DNA of 64,000 nt, taken from assembly GCA_002897635.1 (NCBI GenBank), contig BDTD01000022.1, positions 1-64,000 of the forward strand, in the 5' to 3' direction. The notes beneath the pieces were generated by a model. The model was not told where the DNA came from. It did not search any database and was given only the letters and a program-made list of their open reading frames with translations. This document shows positions 55,341 through 63,768 of the stretch, piece after piece. The translations under genes and the position numbers were made by a program. The stretch is from a bacterium BMS3Abin11 (GTDB lineage: Bacteria > Pseudomonadota > Gammaproteobacteria > BMS3Bbin11). Every line of letters starts with the position of its first letter. Position 1 is the first letter of the stretch.

Positions 55341-56696
55341 CTACGTTAAAAAAATCGTCGCCAGGCCAAGGAAGCTGGCAAAGCCAACCACATCTGCGAC
55401 GGTCGTCAGTGCAACGCCACCTGCCAGGGCAGGGTCTATGCTCATGCGACGCAGTATGCTGGGCAGCAGGGCGCCGAACAGGGCGGAGCTGGTCATAGTG
55501 ATGGTCATTGCGGCACCGATAATTATTGCCAGAGACAGGTTGTTAAACCACAGAAGGGTGATTAATGTTACGACCAATGCCCAGATAAGGCCGTTTACGC
55601 TGCCAACCAGTAGTTCCTTGATAAAAACCTTGCGCACATTCTTGTCTGTGATGGTGCCGTTTGACAGGCCACGGATTACTACTGTCAGGCTTTGTATGCC
55701 GGCATTGCCGCCCATGCTTGCGACCACAGGCATCAGTACTGCCAGGGCCACCAGACCGCTGATGGTTTCCTGAAAGCGACCGATAACGGCTGAGGCAATA
55801 AAGGCGGTGATGAGGTTTACCCCCAGCCAGACTGCACGACTGCGCGAGGTGCGAATGACCGGCGCGAATATATCCTCTTCCTCATCCAGACCGGCAGGCG
55901 CCATGATACGTCTATCGGCTTCATCCTGGATGACATCAACGATATCATCAACGGTAATACGGCCCAGCAGGCGGTGCTTATCATCAACTACAGGCGCAGA
56001 CATTAGATTATAGCGGGCGAATGCCTGTGCGACTTCAGTCTGTGACTGCTCAACAGAAAAAGTACGAATGTGGGTGTTGGTGATCTCATCAATACGCTGT
56101 GCGTCGTCAGCTGTTACCAGATCAGACAACAGTAGCGCGCCAATCAGTTTATTATTACGATCGACGACAAACAACTTATCCGTGTATTCCGGTAATTTGT
56201 TCAGCATACGCAGATATCGACGGGTCACAGCAACGGTGACACGTGGCCGGATTGCCACCGCATCGATATCCATCAGTCCGCCGGCACTATCCTCAGCATA
56301 GGACAGGACGGCGTTCAGTTGATCACGTTTTTCCCGATCTGCGACATACAGCACTTCCGCGATGACATCATCGGGAAGTTCCGGGATCAGATCGGCAATT
56401 TCATCGGTGTCGAGACTTTGTACTGCGGCGGCCAGCGAATGGGTATCCATTTCGGCCATCAAGCCTTCGCGCACACCTTCCGACAGTTCAATCAGGCTTT
56501 CACCACGGCGTAAATTGTCGATATACGGCCAGACTAACTCACGCTGTTCAGGCGGGATGGACTCCAGCAGACGGGCGATATCAGCAGGGTGTAATTTCTG
56601 CAGATCATCCTCAATTTGTTCGATGCCAGACTCGTTTAGCACAGTGATGATGTGCTCAATCAGGTCTTCGACATTATTGGGGCTTGCTGCAGTCAT
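55341..56696 (-). CDS. mgtE: MgtE magnesium transporter
   Basis: 451 residues from the ATG at 56696, preceded by GGAG at good spacing; a TTG at 56711 would add five residues. The N-terminal helical MgtE domain (about 10-130) is followed by two CBS domains (130-260) and five membrane helices with PVVASMGGNAGIQSLTVVIRG, the conserved pore sequence. It conducts Mg2+ and is gated by cytosolic Mg2+. It stands apart from ptsI by a 164-bp gap with a heptad array. Confidence 0.95.
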   Translation of the reverse strand: MTAASPNNVEDLIEHIITVLNESGIEQIEDDLQKLHPADIARLLESIPPEQRELVWPYIDNLRRGESLIELSEGVREGLMAEMDTHSLAAAVQSLDTDEIADLIPELPDDVIAEVLYVADREKRDQLNAVLSYAEDSAGGLMDIDAVAIRPRVTVAVTRRYLRMLNKLPEYTDKLFVVDRNNKLIGALLLSDLVTADDAQRIDEITNTHIRTFSVEQSQTEVAQAFARYNLMSAPVVDDKHRLLGRITVDDIVDVIQDEADRRIMAPAGLDEEEDIFAPVIRTSRSRAVWLGVNLITAFIASAVIGRFQETISGLVALAVLMPVVASMGGNAGIQSLTVVIRGLSNGTITDKNVRKVFIKELLVGSVNGLIWALVVTLITLLWFNNLSLAIIIGAAMTITMTSSALFGALLPSILRRMSIDPALAGGVALTTVADVVGFASFLGLATIFLT

Positions 56697-56740
56697 GGTG
56701 GCTCCGCTCAAGGTTGGGCGGAGTTTATCAGATCGTGGTC

Positions 56741-56857
56741 AAAGATGAAGGACAAAGGACTAAGGACTAAGGACAAAGGACAAAGGACAAAGGACTAAGG
56801 CAGTAGTGGTATTGACCTGCTTTTAGTCTTTCGTCCTTAGTCTTTTGTCATCTTTTG
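56741..56857. repeat. AAGGAC-type heptad array at the ptsI 3' end
   Basis: Seven phased units of (A/T/G)AAGGAC from 56747, then TAAGGCA. An opposite arm (56821-56857) contains CTTTCGT, CCTTAGT, CTTTTGT heptads. The ATGAAGGAC side can pair with the GTCCTTAGT side. It lies just after the ptsI stop, between two genes read leftward, so it marks the 3' end of the PTS operon. Confidence 0.85.
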
Positions 56858-56860
56858 AAG

Positions 56861-58549
56861 TTAAATCTCTTTCCCCGCCAGTAGTTTGCGAGAAACTTTT
56901 TTCGCCTTGTTGACATCAAGCTGCCGGATAATAGCCTTGACTTCGAGCAGGTTGGCGGGATCCATGCTCAGCTGCCGTAGACCGAGGCCCAGCAGGACTT
57001 CAATCAGCTTCGGGTCACCGGCCATTTCACCACAAAGGGTCACCGGAATTTTAGCCTTATTGGCTGCGAGTACCGTCATTTCTATTAACCTCAGTACGGA
57101 AGGGTGCAGTGGGTTATATAAATAACTGACCTCATCGTCTACACGGTCTATGGCCAGGGCGTACTGGATAAGGTCATTGGTGCCGATGGAAAAAAAATCC
57201 AGATGCGGAGCGAACAGGTCTGCTGCAATGGCAGCGGCCGGCACCTCTATCATTCCACCAATTTGCATCTTGGGATTAAACGGGATACTTTCCTCTCTTA
57301 ACGCCTTGCGGGTTTCCTTTATCAGTGTCAGCACCTGAAACAATTCGGGCAAACTTGACATCATAGGGATCATCATCCGCACACGTCCATGAGCCGAGGC
57401 ACGCAGGATTGCACGTAGCTGGGGAATGAACATTGACGGGCTGCCAAGGCTCATTCTTATTCCACGCAGTCCCAGTGAAGGGTTGAGGGTCGTTTCGCTA
57501 TGACTCTCCAGCTGTTTGTCCACACCCAGATCCATGGTGCGAATGGTGATGGGTTGTTTGTTGAAACGGCGTATGACACGCATATAAGCATTGAAATGAT
57601 CACTCTCAGTTGGAATTTCCTCCCGGTTCAGATAGAGAAATTCTGTACGAAATAGACCAATCCCGGCTGCTCTGACATTCAGTGCCTGGCGAGTGTCCTG
57701 CGGCAGGTCGATATTGGCCAGAAGGCTGATGCGTTCACCGTCCTGTGTGACTGACGGACTTTTTATCAATGCATCAAGTTTGCGTGTATGCTCCAGCGTT
57801 AGTTTTTTCAGCTTACGGTAGGCCGTCAGTGTGTTTTTGTCTGGTGCAATAATGACATCGCCGTTTCGCCCGTCAACAATCAGCTTGTCGCCGTGACGGA
57901 TATAACGGGTAGCTGCGTGCAGGCCGACGACAGCCGGAATGCCCAGGCTTCGAGCAAGGATAGAAGAGTGAGATATAGGGCTGCCGAGATTGGTCAGGAT
58001 CCCGCGAATATTACGTGATTTCATGGCAAGGGTATCAGCCGGTGCAAGGTCACGTGAAACAATAATTGGGTCAGAGAACTCATTACTGATATCCGTGCTG
58101 CTTATCGGCTCTCTACCCATCAAGTTCTTTTGTATGCGATCCACCACCTGTCGGATATCGTCACCCTTGGTGCGTAAATACTCGTCTTCCATGGCTTCAA
58201 AAACGTCTATCAAGGACCGGCTTTGTCGGGCAATCGCCTGTTCTGCATTGATCTGTAGACGGGTGACGAGTTCTTCCGGCTGTTGCGCCAGCATCGGATC
58301 ATCCAGCATCATAAGATGGGCCTCGATAAAGCCAGTGGCTTCCGGTGGTGAGTCAGCAGTAATCTGCTTGCGAATCTGGATCATCTGCATACGCGTAGCA
58401 GCGATGGCCTCGCGCAGCCGGCGCACTTCATCACTGATGTGTTTCTTTGCTATCAGGTACTCGGGGACTTCTGATGATTCCTGAGACACAACACAGGCAG
58501 TACCGATGGCGATTAGCCTGCCGATCCCTGAGCCGTGCATGGACAACAT
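56861..58549 (-). CDS. ptsI: PTS enzyme I (phosphoenolpyruvate-protein phosphotransferase)
   Basis: 562 residues. It has the HPr-binding N-terminal helical region and the phospho-His in GSPISHSSILARSLGIPAVVG. Next comes the PEP-binding TIM barrel with GIGLFRTEFLYL, TIRTMDLGVDKQ, LRGIRMSLGSP and SIGTNDLIQYALAIDR. The catalytic Cys lies in TLCGEMAGDP. It takes phosphate from PEP and passes it to HPr. It overlaps the HPr gene by one base (TAATG). No sugar EIIBC genes accompany it, so a regulatory role is most likely. Confidence 0.95.
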   Translation of the reverse strand: MLSMHGSGIGRLIAIGTACVVSQESSEVPEYLIAKKHISDEVRRLREAIAATRMQMIQIRKQITADSPPEATGFIEAHLMMLDDPMLAQQPEELVTRLQINAEQAIARQSRSLIDVFEAMEDEYLRTKGDDIRQVVDRIQKNLMGREPISSTDISNEFSDPIIVSRDLAPADTLAMKSRNIRGILTNLGSPISHSSILARSLGIPAVVGLHAATRYIRHGDKLIVDGRNGDVIIAPDKNTLTAYRKLKKLTLEHTRKLDALIKSPSVTQDGERISLLANIDLPQDTRQALNVRAAGIGLFRTEFLYLNREEIPTESDHFNAYMRVIRRFNKQPITIRTMDLGVDKQLESHSETTLNPSLGLRGIRMSLGSPSMFIPQLRAILRASAHGRVRMMIPMMSSLPELFQVLTLIKETRKALREESIPFNPKMQIGGMIEVPAAAIAADLFAPHLDFFSIGTNDLIQYALAIDRVDDEVSYLYNPLHPSVLRLIEMTVLAANKAKIPVTLCGEMAGDPKLIEVLLGLGLRQLSMDPANLLEVKAIIRQLDVNKAKKVSRKLLAGKEI

Positions 58550-58818
58550 TACTCGTCCTCTCCAAATCGACTATTGATTAGTTCGAGTAGTGCCCTTGCC
58601 GCCGCAGTTTCATCTGTGCCATTTACCTCTAACAGCAGATTCGTACCCTGTGAGGCGGCCAGCATCATAATACCCATGATGCTTTTGCCATTGACGCTCT
58701 GTTCGTCGTAGACAAGAGAAATATCACTGTCATAGGATGATGCCAGTTTGACAAAGCTGGCTGCCGCTCGTGCATGAAGACCAAGCCGGTTGATGATACG
58801 GATCTGTTCGCTGATCAC
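58549..58818 (-). CDS. ptsH: HPr phosphocarrier protein
   Basis: 89 residues. H15 in NRLGLHARAAASF is the enzyme I phosphorylation site, and S46 in NGKSIMGIMML is the site used by HPr kinase. Both are intact, and hprK is encoded four genes upstream in transcription order. It overlaps the EIIA gene by 4 bp and ptsI by 1 bp. Confidence 0.96.
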   Translation of the reverse strand: MISEQIRIINRLGLHARAAASFVKLASSYDSDISLVYDEQSVNGKSIMGIMMLAASQGTNLLLEVNGTDETAAARALLELINSRFGEDE

Positions 58819-59231
58819 AGGAACCTGCCCTCTGTGGTGGGTGCATCGCTGGTTATGGATATACCCATAACGCCTCCCTCCTCGGCAAAATGCGACAGTG
58901 TGACAAGATTTTCATCTCGGTGATGTAGTACACGCAAAAGCATCGGCAAGTTAAGCCCACTGACTAATGAAACCCGGGGCGGCTCAACGAATTGCCGGGC
59001 AATGTTGAAGTGTGTGCAACCGCGTAGATCGGTCAGAATCAGGCATTGTCCTGCTGATATTAGTTGCTCGATGGCTTTTTCTATCTGTCCGGGCAGAATG
59101 TTGGCAGTATCCGGGTCATCATATACATTAATCACTTTAATCTGCTCAACTGATTGATTCATTATATGCCCTGCAGCCTCGAGCAGTTCATAACCTATCC
59201 GGCCATAGGTAAGCAGAATGATACCGGTCAT
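58815..59231 (-). CDS. EIIA-Man-like PTS protein with Tyr in place of the active His
   Basis: 138 residues, with the mannose-family EIIA fold: MTGIILLTYGRIGYELLEAAGHIM at the start, then a CLILTDLRGCTHFNIARQF segment (usually DLFGGTPSN in sugar-specific homologues) and GLNLPMLLRVLHHR. The phosphorylated His of the family lies in a T-H-G motif near residue 9-10. Here the motif is T-Y-G (ACC TAT GGC, complement at about 59202-59210). One C-to-T change (CAT to TAT) would explain this. It sits between rapZ and ptsH with 4-bp overlaps on both sides. It may act as an unphosphorylatable adaptor (inference). Confidence 0.88.
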   Translation of the reverse strand: MTGIILLTYGRIGYELLEAAGHIMNQSVEQIKVINVYDDPDTANILPGQIEKAIEQLISAGQCLILTDLRGCTHFNIARQFVEPPRVSLVSGLNLPMLLRVLHHRDENLVTLSHFAEEGGVMGISITSDAPTTEGRFL

Positions 59232-60073
59232 ATTAGATCCCTGTGCTGTAGATGTACTCTTGAGGCATCATTTTTTAATTTCTCTGCCAGTTGTTCTGCT
59301 ACATAAACAGAGCGATGGCGACCGCCGGTGCAGCCGATGGCGATAGTGATGTAGCTCCGGTTCTCTGTCTCAAAAGCCGGCAGCCATTCACTCAGAAAAT
59401 TGTATATATGGTCAATCATAGCTGCAGTTGAGGGTTTAGATTTGAGAAAGTTGATAACGTCCTGATCAACGCCCGTTTGCTCGCGTAAGCACTTCTCCCA
59501 GTAGGGGTTGGGCAGGCAGCGTACATCAAAGACAAAATCTGCATCACTGGGATTGCCGTGCTTATGGCCAAATGAAACAATCTGTAGCATCATTGAGGCA
59601 CCGTCTCGTACACCCACCAGGTCACGAACCTTACTGCGCAGTTCATGCGGGGTAATGTGGCTGCTATCAATTTCCATATTGGCGCTTTGTGCCAGCGACG
59701 CGAGCAGTTGATGCTCCTGTCGTATGCCCTCTATCAGTGATATTGACATGTCGGTCAATGGATGACGTCTGCGTGTTTCGCTAAATCGCTTGATCAGGGT
59801 CTTTTCATCGGCATACAGGTAAAGTATACGAAATTCTATACCAAGCCGTTTAAGGTCCGCCAGACTGTCTGGCAAAGATTCCAGGAAATGACGGTTGCGA
59901 ATATCTATGCTAACAGCAGCACGGCTATCCGGGTTGTGCATCAGGCTGGCAGCAAAATGCGGCAGCAGGTTGGCAGGTAGGTTATCAATGCAATAATAAC
60001 CTATGTCTTCCAGCGCCTGCAGGGCAACTGTTTTACCAGAGCCTGACAGGCCGCTGACTATAGTTAGATCCAT
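59228..60073 (-). CDS. rapZ: RapZ/YvcJ-family nucleotide-binding protein
   Basis: 281 residues. Walker A GLSGSGKTVAL stands at the N-terminus. Conserved RETRRRHPL-type sequence (SETRRRHPL), DVRCLPNPYW and the C-terminal AIGCTGGRHRSVYVAEQLA follow. In E. coli RapZ binds small RNAs GlmY and GlmZ and controls amino-sugar synthesis; here that RNA partner is unknown. The linkage to ptsN and rpoN is standard. Confidence 0.95.
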   Translation of the reverse strand: MDLTIVSGLSGSGKTVALQALEDIGYYCIDNLPANLLPHFAASLMHNPDSRAAVSIDIRNRHFLESLPDSLADLKRLGIEFRILYLYADEKTLIKRFSETRRRHPLTDMSISLIEGIRQEHQLLASLAQSANMEIDSSHITPHELRSKVRDLVGVRDGASMMLQIVSFGHKHGNPSDADFVFDVRCLPNPYWEKCLREQTGVDQDVINFLKSKPSTAAMIDHIYNFLSEWLPAFETENRSYITIAIGCTGGRHRSVYVAEQLAEKLKNDASRVHLQHRDLI

Positions 60074-60082
60074 CGTTATTGT

Positions 60083-61039
60083 TTAACACGTCGTTGAGTT
60101 TATAACATCTTGCTGGATTGTAATGAAATCCTCAACCGCATTATAACCGCGACTCACCAGGATCTGGTTGCGAACCGCTGCTTCAATCATGACAGACAGA
60201 TTCCGACCGGAAGTTACCGGAACGGTAATTTCAGGAATCTGTATACCGAGAATGTTTCGATGGCTTTCCTTCTGGTGCAGGCGGTCCATGGTGCTTAGTC
60301 GCTGAGGATCCATGCGCTGCAGATTGACAATAAGTTCAATTCGTTTTGTCAAACGCGTGGCTGCTTCACCGAACATTTCGTGAATATTGAGTATCCCCAG
60401 TCCACGTACTTCCAGAAAATGGTTGAATTTCGGGTTGCAGTAACCTTCCAGGTGTTCGGGCGAGGTACGACGGATGGTAATAGCATCGTCTGCGACCAGG
60501 TGATGCCCCCTGGCAATCAGCTCGAGTGCAAGTTCACTTTTGCCTACACCGCTTTCACCGGTAATTAATACCCCATGCCCCATCACTGAGAGTAATACAC
60601 CATGCATAGAAGATTTGGGTGAAAGGGCGCGTGCAAGATAGAACTGTAAATGATAGATCAACTCCGGTGCAGGCAGCTGGCTGACAATTAATGGCATATC
60701 GGCTTCATCTGCGATTAGTAACAGGTTCTGAGGCACATCCATGCCGTCACTGATAATGACCAGCGAAGTACGGGGCTGATGAAAAATGCGGGATTTCGTA
60801 CTGGATTGGTGCTGTGCATCCAGTTGATTTAGATAGTTAAGTTCTTCAGTGCCGATGATCTGAACGCGGTTTGCATGGACGGTGTTCAGATAGCCGACCA
60901 GTGCCATGCCAGACCAGCGCGCATCGGGTGCTTCGAGGCTGCGTTTGTCACCATTTTTCCCTGCAGCCCAGTGTAACTTCAGTCGTTCTTTGCGGGACTC
61001 AAAGACATTTCTGGCTGTTAATGCCGTCCGTGGGGTCAT
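60083..61039 (-). CDS. hprK: HPr kinase/phosphorylase HprK
   Basis: About 318 residues from the ATG at 61039 (MTPRTALTARNVFE), which follows the ptsN stop by 1 bp; an upstream ATG at 61060 inside ptsN gives seven more residues. Walker A GESGVGKSELALELI and the family signature LEVRGLGILNIHEMFG are intact, as are the catalytic HHLVADD residues. It phosphorylates or dephosphorylates HPr at Ser46. Presence of HprK is unlike E. coli but seen in many other proteobacteria. Confidence 0.95.
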   Translation of the reverse strand: MTPRTALTARNVFESRKERLKLHWAAGKNGDKRSLEAPDARWSGMALVGYLNTVHANRVQIIGTEELNYLNQLDAQHQSSTKSRIFHQPRTSLVIISDGMDVPQNLLLIADEADMPLIVSQLPAPELIYHLQFYLARALSPKSSMHGVLLSVMGHGVLITGESGVGKSELALELIARGHHLVADDAITIRRTSPEHLEGYCNPKFNHFLEVRGLGILNIHEMFGEAATRLTKRIELIVNLQRMDPQRLSTMDRLHQKESHRNILGIQIPEITVPVTSGRNLSVMIEAAVRNQILVSRGYNAVEDFITIQQDVINSTTC

Positions 61040-61040
61040 G

Positions 61041-61574
61041 TCAATAGTGACCCTCACCATTTACAGACAAATCAAAAGTTTCTCGAATCAGGGATGGATC
61101 TGTGGTTTCCAGTAATTTCTGCCTTTTTTCATCATTGCGAAATATACCGGCCAGGCTGGCAAGCAGATTAAGATGCTCCTCTGTCGCATTCTCAGGTACC
61201 AGAATGGCGAAGACCAGGTTCACCGGCAGGTGGTCCACAGCATCAAAATCCAGAGCATTCTTTAGATGAAGGAAGACACCGACGACATCTTCCAGACCGG
61301 CAATACGCCCGTGGGGCAGGGCCACACCGTTGCCAATCCCGGTGCTACCCAGATTTTCACGTTCAATCAGCGTGCGGAAGATCTGCCTGGCATCGATATT
61401 CGGCAGGCGTTCTGCAAGCATATTCGCGATTTGTTCCAGCAGTCTTTTTTTGCTGGTAGTTTGATGGCCTATGACTATTCCGCCACGATCGAGAATCGCC
61501 CCTATATCTGGAGCATCATCTTGCTTGTTTCCATGCATGGCGGGATGGCGAATACTGGCGTGACTGACTGACAT
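61041..61574 (-). CDS. ptsN: EIIA-Ntr, nitrogen PTS regulatory protein
   Basis: 177 residues. The phospho-His is in GNGVALPHGRIAGL. LNLLASLAGIFRNDEKRQKLL is also typical. A 20-residue polar extension precedes the domain; a second ATG at 61538 could remove part of it. It receives phosphate from HPr and regulates potassium transport and stress functions in other proteobacteria. Notably trkAH are in this window, although far away. Confidence 0.95.
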   Translation of the reverse strand: MSVSHASIRHPAMHGNKQDDAPDIGAILDRGGIVIGHQTTSKKRLLEQIANMLAERLPNIDARQIFRTLIERENLGSTGIGNGVALPHGRIAGLEDVVGVFLHLKNALDFDAVDHLPVNLVFAILVPENATEEHLNLLASLAGIFRNDEKRQKLLETTDPSLIRETFDLSVNGEGHY

Positions 61575-61577
61575 TAT

Positions 61578-61883
61578 TTATTCAATCGTATTTCTACGAT
61601 GATCCTTTATTTTTTCTTTGTGTTTGATGACCTGGCGGTCAAGTTTACTGGACAGAGCATCAATTGCGGCATACATGTCACCATCTTCAGAATTTGCATG
61701 AATTGTCGCACCACTGGCATTGATCGTTGCTTCGGCAATTTGTCTGCTTTTTTCTACTGACAACACAACATGAGTCGTCGTGACGTGATCAAAATGACGA
61801 TGGACGCGCTCCAGCTTTTCCGTGACATAATCATAGAGGGCATCGGTAACTTCTATGTGCTGACCAGTGATATTTAATTGCAT
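61578..61883 (-). CDS. hpf: Hibernation promoting factor (HPF, short form)
   Basis: 101 residues from the ATG at 61883 (MQLNITGQHIEV), chosen for its GGAG site and fit to the family; another ATG at 61898 overlaps the rpoN stop. The beta-alpha-beta fold is visible through LYDYVTEKLERVHRHFDHV and DGDMYAAIDALSSKLDRQVIKHKEK. It binds the 30S decoding area and dimerises or inactivates ribosomes in stationary phase. Confidence 0.95.
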   Translation of the reverse strand: MQLNITGQHIEVTDALYDYVTEKLERVHRHFDHVTTTHVVLSVEKSRQIAEATINASGATIHANSEDGDMYAAIDALSSKLDRQVIKHKEKIKDHRRNTIE

Positions 61884-61897
61884 AGTGAAAGACTCCA

Positions 61898-63397
61898 TCA
61901 GAGTGTTAGCGATTTACGCAGGTTGGAAGGGGGAATACTCATTAATTCCCGGTATTTGGCGACGGTACGCCGGGCAACACACATGCCTTGCTGTGATAAT
62001 AGTTCAGCTATGCGGTTGTCACTTATCGGTTTATCGACCGGTTCATTATTCACCAGTTTTTTAATATGGGATCGAATGGCTGTGGCCGAGCAGGTTCCAC
62101 CGTCAGTTGTACTAACATGGCTGGAAAAGAAATATTTCAGTTCAAAGACACCCATATGGGTCTGCATATATTTGTTTGTTGTGACACGCGAAATAGTAGA
62201 TTCATGAAATTCCAATGCATCAGCAATATCATGTAATACCATAGGTTTCATCGACGCATCGCCATGCTCGAAAAAGTCCTGCTGGCGCTTGATGATCTCA
62301 TTAGCCACCTTCATCAGCGTGTCATGCCGGTTTTGCAGGCTTTTTATATACCAGCGTGCTTCCTGCAGGTTTTCCTTAAGGTATCGATTGTCCGTACTGT
62401 TATCGCCTCGCTTTATCAGACTTTGGTAATAGCGGTTCACCTCAAGTTTTGGCAAGGCATCTTCATTTAAGCGTGCATACCATTTCCCATTAATTTTTTT
62501 TACCGAGATATCCGGAATAATATAGCGCGCCTCTGAGGGGTTGATGATACTGCCGGGCCGGGGGTTGAGGCTTTGAATCAGTGTGATTGCACCACTCAGA
62601 GCAGCCGGGCTGCCCTTTAATACACGTTTAAGTTTTGTCATATCCCGATGTGCCACCAGGTCGAGATGCTTGTCCGCAATAGTCATGGCGGTCGACCGGT
62701 AAGCTGTGTCATCAGGCAGGTGCCTTAGCTGTATCTGTAATGAATCCGCTAGATCAACGGCCGCAACACCAACAGGATCGAAATTCTGGATTTGATGCAG
62801 CATGGCCATTACTTCATCCAGTTCGATGGCGGGTTCAGCATCCAGTGACTGGGTAATATCCTCGATCGAGAGAGTCAGATAACCATCACCGTTCACTGCT
62901 TCTATAATCGTTCCTGTGATCAGCTGATCGCGGCTCGACAGGGAAAGCATACGCATCTGCCATTCGAGATGGTCATGCAGAGTAGTCGGTGATGAATTTC
63001 GGCTATCCACGTCCATGCCGCTCCAGTCGTTTTCCCGGTTGTTACTGCGTGTGCTACGAGGAATATAACTTTCATCATCCCAGGTATAGTCTTCTTTCAG
63101 TTCATCGCCTGCGGTCCCCTGCTCAAAAACATCATCAGTCTCTTTGTTGGTGGTCGGTTCATCCTTGCCAGACCTCAGCTTTTCGTTGTTGTTATAGATC
63201 TCTTCATCATCTGTTACTGCAGGGTCTGATGTAGCTTCGTTGTTATCAGCTGTGTCAAGCATAGGATTATTGTCGAGGGCTGACTGGATCTCTGTTCTCA
63301 GATCAACAACGGATAATTGCAACAGACGAATGGCCTGTTGCAGCTGTGGTGTCATGGCCAGTTTCTGGCCAAGTTTGATTTCCAGAGTCTGTTTCAT
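61898..63397 (-). CDS. rpoN: RpoN, sigma-54 RNA polymerase factor
   Basis: 499 residues. Region I is glutamine-rich (MTPQLQQAIRLLQLS), followed by an acidic region II (about 50-130). The core-binding domain follows, then the HTH with FHESTISRVTTNKYMQTHMGVFELKYFFSS, and the RpoN box ARRTVAKYRE near the C-terminus. It directs polymerase to -24/-12 promoters with enhancer activators. It stands after lptB and before hpf as usual. Confidence 0.97.
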   Translation of the reverse strand: MKQTLEIKLGQKLAMTPQLQQAIRLLQLSVVDLRTEIQSALDNNPMLDTADNNEATSDPAVTDDEEIYNNNEKLRSGKDEPTTNKETDDVFEQGTAGDELKEDYTWDDESYIPRSTRSNNRENDWSGMDVDSRNSSPTTLHDHLEWQMRMLSLSSRDQLITGTIIEAVNGDGYLTLSIEDITQSLDAEPAIELDEVMAMLHQIQNFDPVGVAAVDLADSLQIQLRHLPDDTAYRSTAMTIADKHLDLVAHRDMTKLKRVLKGSPAALSGAITLIQSLNPRPGSIINPSEARYIIPDISVKKINGKWYARLNEDALPKLEVNRYYQSLIKRGDNSTDNRYLKENLQEARWYIKSLQNRHDTLMKVANEIIKRQQDFFEHGDASMKPMVLHDIADALEFHESTISRVTTNKYMQTHMGVFELKYFFSSHVSTTDGGTCSATAIRSHIKKLVNNEPVDKPISDNRIAELLSQQGMCVARRTVAKYRELMSIPPSNLRKSLTL

Positions 63398-63440
63398 GCT
63401 GGATTGCCGTTATTGTTCAGCTTGCTACGGCTTATGTTTG

Positions 63441-63454
63441 TCATATTAATATGA
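63441..63454. promoter_or_regulatory. Perfect 14-bp palindrome upstream of rpoN
   Basis: TCATATTAATATGA is its own reverse complement. It lies between the promoter candidate and the rpoN start, 44 bp from the start codon, where a repressor could act. The protein that might bind it is unknown. Confidence 0.35.
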
Positions 63455-63463
63455 CCCCCTCGG

Positions 63464-63495
63464 ATTATATTCTCTCTCTACTGGGGGCTTGTCAA
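63464..63495 (-). promoter_or_regulatory. Candidate sigma-70 promoter of the rpoN operon
   Basis: Read leftward, TTGACA (63490-63495) is followed 20 bp later by TATAAT (63464-63469). Both hexamers are consensus but the spacer is 3 bp too long. A GAATAT at 17-bp spacing overlaps the same place. I take this as the probable promoter, with the spacing noted as unusual. Confidence 0.45.
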
Positions 63496-63768
63496 TCAGA
63501 ATGATTTATATGCCCGCATGTATTTATGTAATGACTGCTTTGAGAGAACTCAAGTGTTGCGCCTGATCCCTCGCATATTTTAAGTGTAGACGTAAAATGG
63601 AAACAGTGTGGCTTGAAGGTTCCTTAATAATTCATAGATAATCATATTGGAGCAAAAACTTGCCCTTTCTGTGATAAGAATCTTCGCAATAGCTAGCTCA
63701 CATGCGACCCTTGCCCTGATATGACAGGTGCTGAATCACAATCTGACACAGCCATGGTGAGTGGTACC

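Larger units (their letters stand above)
63398..63768. other. 371-bp gap between lptB and rpoN
   Basis: No gene is seen. It contains a promoter candidate for rpoN (63464-63495) and a 14-bp palindrome TCATATTAATATGA (63441-63454). The part nearer lptB (63500-63768) shows no recognisable structure to me. Confidence 0.5.
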
